Positions 17,917 through 29,900 of a stretch of 64,000 nt of DNA are shown one piece after another. The translations under genes were made by a program, and so were the position numbers. The DNA comes from Hippopus hippopus (Eukaryota; Mollusca; Bivalvia; Cardiida; Cardiidae): contig OX328107.1 of assembly GCA_946811185.2 (NCBI GenBank), positions 41,069,860 through 41,133,859 of the forward strand. Direction: 5' to 3'. The notes below the pieces were generated by a model, which saw only the letters and a program-made list of their open reading frames with translations, was not told where the DNA came from and ran no database searches. Numbering within the stretch: the stretch's first letter is position 1; every line of letters starts with the position of its first letter.

Positions 17917-20900
17917 ATGGAGCGACTGACTTTAAGTAGAAGGCCAAAAACAGGCGACAAAGTAGAATGCTTGCCAGCGGGAGATGGTTTACCGATATGG
18001 ACCACCATTCCTCTAGACGCAAAACTACCAATGATGCAAAATCCAAAGGGGTCAGTCATTCTGTATACGACTAAACTCGGGCTGCCAGTAAGTATGGATT
18101 AGATCTAGATCTACAGTCTCTCGTGGTTTTTTTTTTTAATGTTTGTTTTGCATTACCTCCTAAAGTAAGTCTGCACATTAGCATTCCCTAAAATAAAGTA
18201 TGATGAGAAGGGGGTTAGGCTAAGCGCAGCGTCAGAAGATGGATCTAAATGTGAATTATATTTATGATCAACGCTAATTTAGCGAGCTGATGTTTTGATG
18301 AATCAGGTTTTTTGCCATATTTCGGTTTAATAGACCGATTCTTATTGTATCCAAAAAGAGCACATTACCCCAGTGACTAAAAAAGAAAAGTTTTATTTCG
18401 GTGGAGGAGTTGGGGGCGAGAAAGAACTTATGGCTATATAGCCGCTGCATTGTTCCTTCTTTTATCTACATGTTGCATATGAAATTTTGCCGGCGAAAAG
18501 AAAAACAGATGGCGTAAAAATGTTCAATGCCTTGAAAACTCTTTTTCTTAACCATTTTTTTAGACTATAACCATACCGTATTATATACAAATTGCGGCCC
18601 CTCAGTAAGTTAAACGCCGCCATCCTAAGTTCAAACATGAAATTTATGAAAAATCTCGTCATTCACAGGTTTTTTAGAAATATTCTAGGAGGCCGCTTTA
18701 AACAGGTGTTTGACTTTTACATGGAAACAGTTTAAAAGAATTAATCTTGCAACCTGTAGGACATTTTTCCACATTTTAAAACACGTCTTCGACTCATTTC
18801 AGCCCGCGTAGTCAACTTGGTCAGTTTTCTGCATGTCCAATGACCATTCTGTTTCATGATTCAGTTTGTCGTACGGCAAAATGGATTTTACTTGAGACCC
18901 ATTTTACTGATATAGGCTTCAGAAACATTCTCAAATCCTAAGTTGGCACAACATGTCACACTCAACCCAGACAAATAATGGACTTAAGTCTGTTAAAATG
19001 TCTACGGTACTGTGTACTGATAAATTGGCCATGCTCTAGTGGAAGGGGCTTAAAGTATCTCCTTAACTCTTTACCAAATGACAAAAGTTTAGACTGGGCC
19101 AAATTCAAAGCATTTACAGACGACAAAATAAATGTGACTAAAAAACTGAAATCTGTTTTGAGAAGGACAGAAAACATTGTGGGAAAAGGAGAAAGTGCTG
19201 GTTACCAGCATTTTCTCCTTTTCCCACAATGTTTTCAAAAGGCTTCTTCCTCAGGGTCGTTAAAAGTCGGGATTGTGTGGTAAAGAGTTAAAGGTACCAA
19301 ACGTGTCATGACATAATAATGGATCCATAAAATTAAGTTTGTCTAACAACCTATTGAATCGTGAGGTACAATGGTCCTTTGACATGCAGAAAATTAACCA
19401 ATAGCAAAATCTTTCGACCCATGTCAGCCTGCGCGGAGTCCGCAGGCTGACATGGGTCAATACTTTTTGCACGTGCATTAAACTGACAATAAAGGCCAAA
19501 AGTAAACAAAGCGGGTGTTTAAATTTATGCAATTAAATTCATATCATACCATTTAAAAGTATGGACATTATTGTGACGATGACAATCTGTCATTGTATGG
19601 TTGGTCCAAGTGTTAGTCGCTGACAGAGAAATTAATTTCAAAACTAGGCTAAAACCTGCCAGGTTACTCTATCTTTTGTTTGCTTTTGCCTGATTTTAAA
19701 ATTCTTTTTTTCTGCCAGCGACTAACACATGGCCCGAAAACAAAATAACACACTATCATCTTTACAATATTTTCCATACTTTTAAATGGGATGATTTAAA
19801 TATAAATGTATTATGACATCTGCTTTGATATTTTGGCCTCTACTGGGCCTTTAAGCCCCGTTTTCCTCAGAGACTGGCTCATACCTATGAATATTACCCC
19901 CTTTTTTAAAAAATTTCCCCACAGAAACATCGGTGTAGACAGGAATACGATTTCGACCTGAGAGACCCTCACGGCAAATACATTTGTAATGAATACCATC
20001 CCCTACACGACCCTCATCTTAAGTCATACTTTAGTAAAGAAGTTATGAGACGACATCTCATCAAGAAAGGTTTCATTTCTGAGGATGGAAAGGTGTTGTG
20101 CTCACTTCGAGAATTCAACCAATACAGACAGTACCTGCGACATATCTTTTTCCTAGAAATTGCAAAGGATCGAAAAGGGGAGGTATGGCAAAGCCTTACT
20201 ATCTTTCGCCTGTTTTAGAGCTAAATAATGTGGTCTTCTTCAATCAAGGAAATAGACTAAAACCATGTACATGTAGTTTTAAGTCTTTAACAAACGACAC
20301 AATTAAAAATTGGACTGGATCAAATTGACGGCATTTGCAGACGGCAAGTGAAATTGAGTGATTTTTATCTTTGACTGGCAAGAAAACGTTGTGGAAAAAG
20401 AATGCTAAGCAACACATACAGTATCAGTCAAGAGACAATGTCCACTCAAGGCTATATATGGTATTCCGAATACATTTACTGTAGATCTATCCGTAACCAA
20501 TTAAATTTGGCTAGAATGATAGAATTTGTATTTGATGGTTGGAAAACATTGTGGAAAAGGAGAAATGATTTTTTTTTCAACTTCCTTCCCCTTCAGCGTC
20601 GTTAAAACAGGGGGTAGTCTGGTAAAGGGTTAAAGATATAGTTCAGTGTAAACAGGGATCGTATATACGATCCCTGGTGTAAACCGATGGCGATCTCTAT
20701 GGATGTTTGTGTGATCTTGACCTACATTGACCGCTAAAGTGCCTAATGTTTCCCCTGACATGCGGAGATTTAAATGATTAATTTCCTCATCAAAATTAGC
20801 TGTGTTCTTCTATATTTAAAAGCTGGAGAATCGAGGGAAATCCCTTTCGGATGAGAAGGCCGACTTTCAGAGGAAACCTTCACGTGGTACAATGGTGCGC

Positions 20901-23900
20901 AGGCGCATTCAACAACAGCGAGAGCGAGACATGAACAAGTATGTAAGATGTTACAATATATATATATATATATAACTGAAGACGAGTTATTTTTCAATCT
21001 ATTTATCCTGTCCAGCTTTTCCAGTTTGCCTTGTTTGTCTTTAACGTCGTTTTCAACAGAAGATCTATGTCACTTATGCCACTGCGCCCATCGCATCAAC
21101 CCTTTTCTTTTTTTTTGGGGGGGGGGGTTATTTCCCAGGGCTAATTATACTGTTTCACGGAGAAGAAAAAGCACAGTCTTAAAAAAGAAGTCTTTTAACC
21201 GCAGATGGCCACGTATACAGTGATTTTCCGCTGTTTTTCCTAGAAACCCGCAGAGCAAACTTTTCTAAATACCGGACCCCGGTTTTGTACATGCCGAGAA
21301 ACAATTATATACTCTCTACAAAGGAGAACGTCGTAAAATTGCAATGGTCAATTTTATTTGAATTTTGACGCAAAAACTGAGCGATTTCTCATATTCTGGT
21401 CAATCATTTTATCTGAACGTTGCAGAACCGCCAAAAACTTTAAACCGCCCTACTTGTAGGTAAAAGAAAAATAAGCTTGAAATTAGAAAATCTCTGCCAA
21501 TTAAACCATGCTCGAAACTGTCTCCTTTGAAAATTACCTTGGCGAAAACGGGACGAAAAAGAGTAACAATCAGATGATCAAAATAAGCAAAGTACTGTAC
21601 ATAAGCACTCTGGTATTTGGTATGGTGTTGAAGAAACCTTGTCTCAAACCTTTCTAATATACTTAATGAAAGATTTGCCCAGCTAAAGGATACCAGGATT
21701 ATGCAACCCTGGAGATGAAAGCTTTTAAAAAGCAATGCAAGAAAGGGGAAAATGTTGTTGACTAGCATTGTTTCCTTTTTGCAACATTGTATATCACCAT
21801 TTTAATGATTGATTGTATGGTGTTTATCACCTTTTTCAATATTATTTCAGTTGTATTGCGGTGGCCAGTGCACCTATACATGCTTTCCTTGAGTTTCTGT
21901 TACCAGTACTCTGCATAATATTCTTTCCAAGCCACTGGCAGCTTTCCCACATAAACATTGTCAAAACAATGGTTAGTGGTCAGAGAGGAATGAATCCTGT
22001 CACAATGACTATCATCAATCTTCTGAAGGAAAATTGGCAGAGCCTGGGATCGAACCAGCGATCTCCTGTTCTCAAGTCCTGAACACTACCGACTGAGCTA
22101 CAGGAACTCTGCATCACCATTTTAAAGACAAGCAATCCCATTATCTCAGTACTTCATTATTTTGTTGTTTGCAAATATAAGTCCACTGACGAATATTTTT
22201 GCACAACTGCCTGCGCAAAGAAATTGAAAGTAGTATTTGCAAGAAAAGTACACTCTTACCTTTTTTCTCTCAGTTTGAAGAAAAACCTGAGCCTGAAAAC
22301 AGAGAAACTAGAGAAACGTCTGCGAGCTATCCGAGAAGAAATGATTGTGCGGGAACATAAACAGAGAGAAGAAGCCGAGAGAAGACAGTTGGTTGTATTC
22401 AAAAACCAACAAGAGGTAATTACACATGGTGGCAGTTTTTAAAACTTAAACCTGTCATTTGTCAATGGCCAGGTTCCACTGGGAATTATGTATGCCTTCA
22501 GGAATACCCGCATGGTGGAGGTGGATAGGCTTTTCTTGGCCCCGAGTCTATACTCATGGCTTCACCCAGTCCTGGGGAAGCTTTGGGCACTATAGAGCCC
22601 TCTTGAGCCACTGTGATGCATCAGGAGAACTTGATAAAAATTCCTTATATGCATTCCACCATCAAATTCTCATAATTTCCATAAAAAAAATCTCTTTTAG
22701 CAGCTATACTCACTATCTATTCCTTTGATTTTTTTCTCTAAAAGAAGTAACTAGCAAAAAAGCAATCTTTCCAACTGCTGCTGTTCTTTAAATATTTCAT
22801 AAGGCACCTTGGATGGTTTGCAGGTATCGCTTCTCACCGATGCTTCCCTAATATTATTATATTGTTTCAAATTCAGAGAAGTTCAAGAACTTTTGCTAAT
22901 TATCTGAGAATGTCCCATTGCTTTCCCTAAAGTTTTAACCCTTTACCACAAAATCCCGACTTTTAAAGACTCTGAGGAAGAAGGCTTTTAAAAACATTGT
23001 AGAAAAAGGAGAAAGGAATAAGCATTTTCTCCCTTTGCCACAATGTTTTCTACCCTTCCAAGTTTCCAATTTTCAGTTTTTGAGTCACATTTATGTTGGT
23101 GTCTGCAAATGTGTTTAGATTGGACAATTCTAAAATTTTGTCATTTTGTAAAGAGTTGAGCTATTCCCAATGATTCACAGTTCTTGTGTGGATAATATTC
23201 CCAGAAGCTTTGTAGCCGCTGCTGAAGCATCAGTGGTCATTGAGACAGACCATTTCTGAAGAGAAATAATAACATGTATGCAAATTCAAATACATGTATC
23301 ATCACATTACCCCTTAACCCTTTACCACACAATCCAGAAATTTAACAACCCTGAGAAAAAAAGCTTTTGAAAACATTGTGGGAAAAGAAGAAAATGCTGG
23401 TAATCAGCATTTTCTTCTTTTCCCACACTGTTTTCTTATCTATTAAAGATAAATCCCATTACTTGTGCCACATTTACTATGTCCTTTGGAAATGCTTCCA
23501 ATTTGGATCCGTCTAAAATTTTGTCGTGTGGTAAAGAGTTAAGCCTTTCACAACTATAGTTGCTTTTGTGGTCAGTGTAGATCAAAATCAGGCTGTACGA
23601 AAAGTGCAGTCTGATCTTTGACCTACATTGTCCACTTAGCTGAGATACTGAAGATAAAAGTAACCATGATATTGCAATTACTTGGGTATTACTTCTAGCC
23701 TGAAAATGTTTGCTGGGTTTATTTCTAAGAATTAAATATCAGACAGTGTAAGTCAAAGCTCAGACTGTATGTTTTAACCTATGATTTCTGGTAAATCACC
23801 AAGATATGCCTGTGGTATACATGTATATGGACTTATACTTACAAGTTACTTTTCACCTCCTGCATACATATTTAGACTGAACAGCGAAATTTGATGACGA

Positions 23901-26900
23901 TCAAAAGATGGAGGCAAAAGGACAGGTTACATAGACGCCTCATTGCAGACAGAGAAGCACAGAAGAAAATACAGGCTGAAATGAAGGCGAGTCATTTGTT
24001 TTTCGTTGTAAAATATTTTTACTCATTCTCGAAAAGGGGGTTTAATGCATCTGCAACAAGTATCAGCCCAGGTCAAGCCTGCACAGTCCATGCACAGTGA
24101 CATTGGTTGAAATATTTTGCTATCTGTAAATTTACTGCATGTCAAATTCATTCTACCAAAGGATTCAGCCGGTTGTAAGACAAAATAGATTTCATGGGTC
24201 CATTATCATATGATGACTTGCTTGGTATAATGTATCAAGGAAATGCATTAAACCCCCTTTTGCCAGAGCATGATTCAATTATGGCTGTATTGCTGTTCAG
24301 GCAGATCTTTTTAACCCTTTACCAAACAATCCCTTGTTTTAACGACCCTGGTGAAGAAGCCTTTTCAAAACATTGTGGGAAAAGGAGAAAATGCTGGTAA
24401 CCAGCATTTTCTCCTTTTTCCGCAATGTTTTCTACCCTATCAAAGACAAGTCCAAACATTTGAGTAAAATGCTTTCAATTTGGTTGAGTCAATAAATTTG
24501 TTGTTAGGTAAGGAGTTAAACCACCGTCATTAATGCGAAATAATATTGCTTGCAAAGAGCAGTATTGCCTATTCACCATAATGTTTTGGCTTTGTCAGTA
24601 ACTTACAGGGATGGTAACCCAAGCAAAGTGAGTCTAAATACCAGCTTGACCAAACACTTTTCAAGAATTGTTGATAGTCATTGTGACAAAAATTAACACC
24701 TTACTCAGTGCTGAATATCGTTTCATTGATGTTTATGATGGAAACCAGCTACTGGCTTGGAAATAGTTTTGTGTGAAATACAGCTTATCTCTTTACCGAA
24801 GGACTAAATTTTTGACTTGTCCAAATTGAAAGCATGTGCACATGACGACATATATGTGACACAAAAATTGAAATTTGTTTGTGGAAGGGTAGAAAATATT
24901 CTGTAGAAAGAAAAAAAATGGTGGTTACTGGCATTTTCTCCTTTTCCCCACAATGTTTCCAAAAGCCTTCAAAAGTGGTCAAAACTTGGGGTTGTGTGGT
25001 AATGGGTTAAACGCTAAATAAACGAACAGAAATATTGCTAGTTCAGGTAACCACACATATTTTACTTAAAGATTTGAAAATATTAAAGTGTCTTTCATAA
25101 TTGCTCTTTCTTCCTTTCATTTTTAGTGTCTAGAGAAATGGAATGAAAGAAAGATGAGCCAAAAGGAAAGATTAGAGAGACAAAATCAGGCTCTGAGACA
25201 GGAAGATGAGTCTAGAATACGGAGCATAGCCCAGAGAGAAGAAATGGTGAAGAGAAAAAGACAGATCCTTGAAAGTGAGTCAGTCCCTCCCTTCCTCCCT
25301 TCCTTCCTCCCTTCCTTCCTTCCTTCCTTCCTTCCTTCCTTCCTTCCTTCCTTCCTCCCTTCCTTCCTTCCTTCCTCCCTTCCTCCCTTCCTTCCTTCCT
25401 TCCTTCCTTCCTTCCTTCCTTCACTGACCCACCTACCCACCCATTTACACCCACCCCTCTCTCTTTCACTCTCTTGACAATTGCTATTGCAAAAAGGGGG
25501 TTTAATGCATCCATGTGATCTATTATACCAAGCAAGACATTACAAAATTATGGATCCATAAAGTCCATTGTTTAACAACCAACTGAACCATGATGTAAAC
25601 TGGTCCTTTGACATGCAGAATGTTTATTGATAGCAAAAAGTTCTTCCTTTGTCAGTCTTTGTGGACTACTCAGGTTGACATGAGTTGATACTTTTCGGTA
25701 ATGCATGAAATTACTTTTTCACAAGCATGGTTCATATCAGAGTGAATAATCTTATGATTGTCTATGTCAAATTGTTGAATACAAATTTTTTAGAAATGAT
25801 ACAAATGAAAATCAAATGCACTTTTGCTTGCCTATGATACCGAAATATGGAAAATCATGATACTCTCAAATTTTGTTAACACTTGGCTACCTCATTCAGA
25901 ACTCCTCATCCACTTTCAGCACACTTTGAATTGTCAACAGCGTTATACACTGAAAAATTTGATAATTTTGCTCAATGATGTTAACAAATTCTGTGGTACT
26001 TTAGTTGTGATAGCTAACCGTTTATTTAAAGTTAACCCTTTACTAAACCACAAAGTTCTTTACTTTTCCAAATTTAACCCTTTACCACACAATGACGACT
26101 TTTAACGACCCTGAGGAAGAAGCCCTTTGAAAACATTATGGGAAAAGGAAAAAATGCTGGTAACCAGCATTCTCTCCTTTTCCCACAATGTTTTCTACCA
26201 CATCAAAGACAAATTCCATCATTTGAACCACTATGAAATTGTTGTCTGCAAATGCTTTGAATTTGGATTAGGTCTAAAAATTTGCCATGTGGTAAAGAGT
26301 TAAAGCATTTGCAGACAACAAATTTGATTTTGTTCTAATAATGTGATTTGCCTTTGGAAGTGTAGAAAACATTGTGGAAAAATGAGACAGTACTGGTTAT
26401 TAGCATTTTCTCTATTTCCCAGCATTTTTCTAAAAGCTTTCTAAAGGATGTTAAAACTTGGGACTGTGTGGTAAAGGATTAAAAAAGTTTTTGACTTCTT
26501 TAGTAATTGTTCACTGCTCACTGTCCGAAGATGAGCAAATAAAACTACTTTTACAACATTGTGTATGAGCCATGCAAAAGAGGGTTTAATCCATCTCTGT
26601 GATGCATTACACCAAGCAAGTCATCACATTATTAGAAATCCTTAAAATCAATTTTGTCTTACAACCAACAGAATCTTAAGATAGAATTGATCATGCAGAA
26701 AATTTACCAAAAGCAAAAAGTTCTGACCCAGGTCAATACTTTTTGCATATGTATTAAACCCCCTTTTACAGAGTATGGCTAATTTGCATGTGACAAAGAA
26801 AGTGATATTACACACCACTCATTGCTTTAATTCTCAGAGAAGATTGAGGCATTGAAGGAGAGAACTAGAGAGAGGAAACGTAAGAGGGATGAACTTTATG

Positions 26901-29900
26901 CAAAACGCTTTGAAGAAATATTAGCTTCTGGTGATTATAGAAAATGGTCAAGAACAAGGGGTATGTATTGTTAAGTTAGAAACCTTGTCATATTACCTTT
27001 TTTTCAAAGCAAAAGACTGAACTATCTGGCATTTTTATTTAAGCGGTTCTATTGTACATGGAGAGGACTTTTAGCAAAAGTGCAGACAGTGGTTGATACA
27101 AGATAACTTTTTTATTTGATATTACATATAAAATATTATATGTCAGTGAAAAAAGCTTATTAAGTTCACAGAAGAGATTTTAACCCTTTCACAAATTATG
27201 AAATTTAGACTCTTAAAAATTGAAAGCTTCTGCAGACAGCAATTTCAAACTTCATGCAATCAACTGGAAGTTCTCTGATAGAGTAGAAACATTATTGAAA
27301 AGAAGAAAATGCTGGAAACCAGCATTTTCTGCTTTTCCAACTATGTTTTCAAAAGCCAGGGTTGTTAAAACATGGAGTTGTTTGTTGCAGGATTAAAAAA
27401 AAGCAAAATGTACATGTACTTGAAACAAGTAAACTCTGGGGTAGAATTGAAAGAGAAAAAAATAGAAACAACACAGTCTATTTTCTTTTCTTATTTCTCC
27501 TAGAAAAGAGGAACAAATTCAGCCGCGCCTTTAACAGTTCTTGGGACCTCAGAGATGTTCTCAATAACTTACAAGTATTGGATTCCAAACATGGTAACCT
27601 TTTGTCCTTAATTCAACCCACAAACTTATGTAACTCGAAGAGGAAAAAATTCTGGAGCCCTACCCACCAAACACTCTAATTTCATTGCTGTTACTAGATT
27701 CCAAGACTGGCGACCTGATTGACTGAGAGATAATGCCCTAGCCAACCAGAGGGCTTGTCACAAAATTCAGGATTGGAATGATTCTTAGGATTCTTAGAAT
27801 TGTTGCTAAATATGAACCTTGATAAAAAAGCAGCATTCCTGTAAAGATACACTGTACCAAAACTTTTACTTCGATTTTATAGGTCATTAGTACATTCTTA
27901 CTTTGATAGTATTGGTGAATTGTTGCATCATATGCCGCCCATGCTATACAGCTTACATGCATATGTGAACTTTGTAAATTGATTTACACAGCATACATAT
28001 TAAGTCTAGCTATATTGATATATTAACAAGGGATACAGCTTATTACAAGTTTAATATTACAATGGATACCAATGAATACAGTTTATGAAAAGCCATACTC
28101 TTGATTGCAATTACACAGTTTATGACATGCCATAATCACTGATTGCCAACATGCAAAGCTTATGATGTGCTTTATTCATTGGTTACCAATGCACACAGCT
28201 TATGACATGCCATAATCATTGATTGCCAATGTACACAGCTTCTGACATGCCATACTCATTGATTACCTATATATGAGGGTGGATCAAAAAATATGTGGAT
28301 TTTCGTTACATTACTTTTGTTTTTACAGATAATGAGATGTAATATACATAGTAATTATATATCAACATTTTTATATATCTGTAAAATTTGGTCATGATAG
28401 ATCCAGTGGGTCTCCCATAGCAACCATTCTTAAATGGTTTGTGTAGTGGTGCCATTGCACGGTAACAACATCAAGATGAAAGACAAAGAATCTTTAACAT
28501 GTTGTTCCTTTTCTACATCTTTTAGTAAAATCTTGGCATCCAGCACGCATGAATCTTCGTCATCTTCATTTGGTTTCTCAAAATCAAATGGATGCTGCCA
28601 TAACTAAGGCCTAGTTTTGTTGAAAAGTCACTAACAGTCAACCTATGGTCCTCCTCAATTAGGCTCTTTGCTGCAGCTACTGTCCCAGTGTTTATGACTT
28701 GTTTCTGTCCTCTCTCAGTGTCGTCTTTTAGAGACTCCTTAACTTCCAAAAATCTTTTATGCCATTTAAAAACAAGAGATTTGCCTACATTTGAAGACTG
28801 ATTAGCCTCCTACATAATACTCATCGTCTCTGTTGGTGTTTTCCCTAGGTCCATGCAAGACTTTATTATTGCATGGTTCTCTTCCTGCACTCTTTGATCT
28901 TACAATTCTTGGGTAAGCATTAAGTTTACTGGCTGTATATTCTAAAGCACCCAATTGATGGCGCTCCAAAAGCAACAATTTTACATATGATGTCATCACA
29001 TAAAGAGACAATGTTTTGTATAGTTTGGCACCAATTTAGGGAGCCGACAGAGATATTAACAATACGCAGTGCAGTCAAGAAATGGGTTGTGCTGGGGGTA
29101 CCTACCAAGGACTATGAAAACTGTAATTTTGTTAAACACAAGTACGATACATCAATGTAAACCATACAACTCTTAAAATTAATATTTAATTGTTTTATTC
29201 ATGTGCAAAATTTTATTGATTTACGTAAAGTAATTTTACAGTTATAATAAAAGTCTACATATTTTTTAATCCACCCTGGTATATACATGTAGCTTTACAG
29301 AGAGCCATATTTATTTATTAATTGCATCTATACATAGCTGACAATAAAGAGTCGTATTTATTAATCAACTGCATCTATAGCTAACAATAAAGGGCCATAT
29401 TCATTGATTAAAAATCTATACAACTTACTACAAGCCATGACCATTGCCAACATATGCAGAATACAACAAGCCATATTCGATGGTTAGCAACAAATACAGC
29501 TTGATTCTAGCTACATCTTTATTCACTGATTGACAACATATGCATCTTTCATGATAAGCAGCTTAAATGTGGGCTGTAAACACAACAAGGTATAAATATA
29601 TATTGATGACAAGACATACAGCTTGGGACATGCTATATTTATTGATTGTCAATGTATACAGCTTACATAAGCTAAAATGACAAAATTATTACAATCATTG
29701 ATATAGCTTACGTGGTTATTTATCCTGTCACCTTCTTTTATTTCGACCCGATAACAGGGTGCCGTATATTTTTTTTTTGTTATCAGTCAGTTGGTCACGT
29801 GACCACCAAGTGCGCACCTGCTAACTGGTACTATTTTCAACCAAGTGTCTTACTGCCAAAATAAATGAATTAATCGCTAGCGAGTACTTTTGCTCGTTTA

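Noticed and set aside
22046..22110. Possible tRNA gene on the minus strand (A and B boxes)
   Set aside because: The sequence is the head of a SINE with a body, a CAAT tail and a 13-bp target duplication; stems do not form a proper cloverleaf.
25154..25535. Frames of about 107 codons on both strands with PSFLPSFLP or EGRKEGRK repeats
   Set aside because: Translation of the CCTT microsatellite. Only the first 121 bases on the plus strand (to 25274) belong to FSIP2 exon 6.
27738..27962. 74-codon minus-strand frame in FSIP2 intron 8
   Set aside because: No recognisable domain, no splice partners, AT-rich composition.
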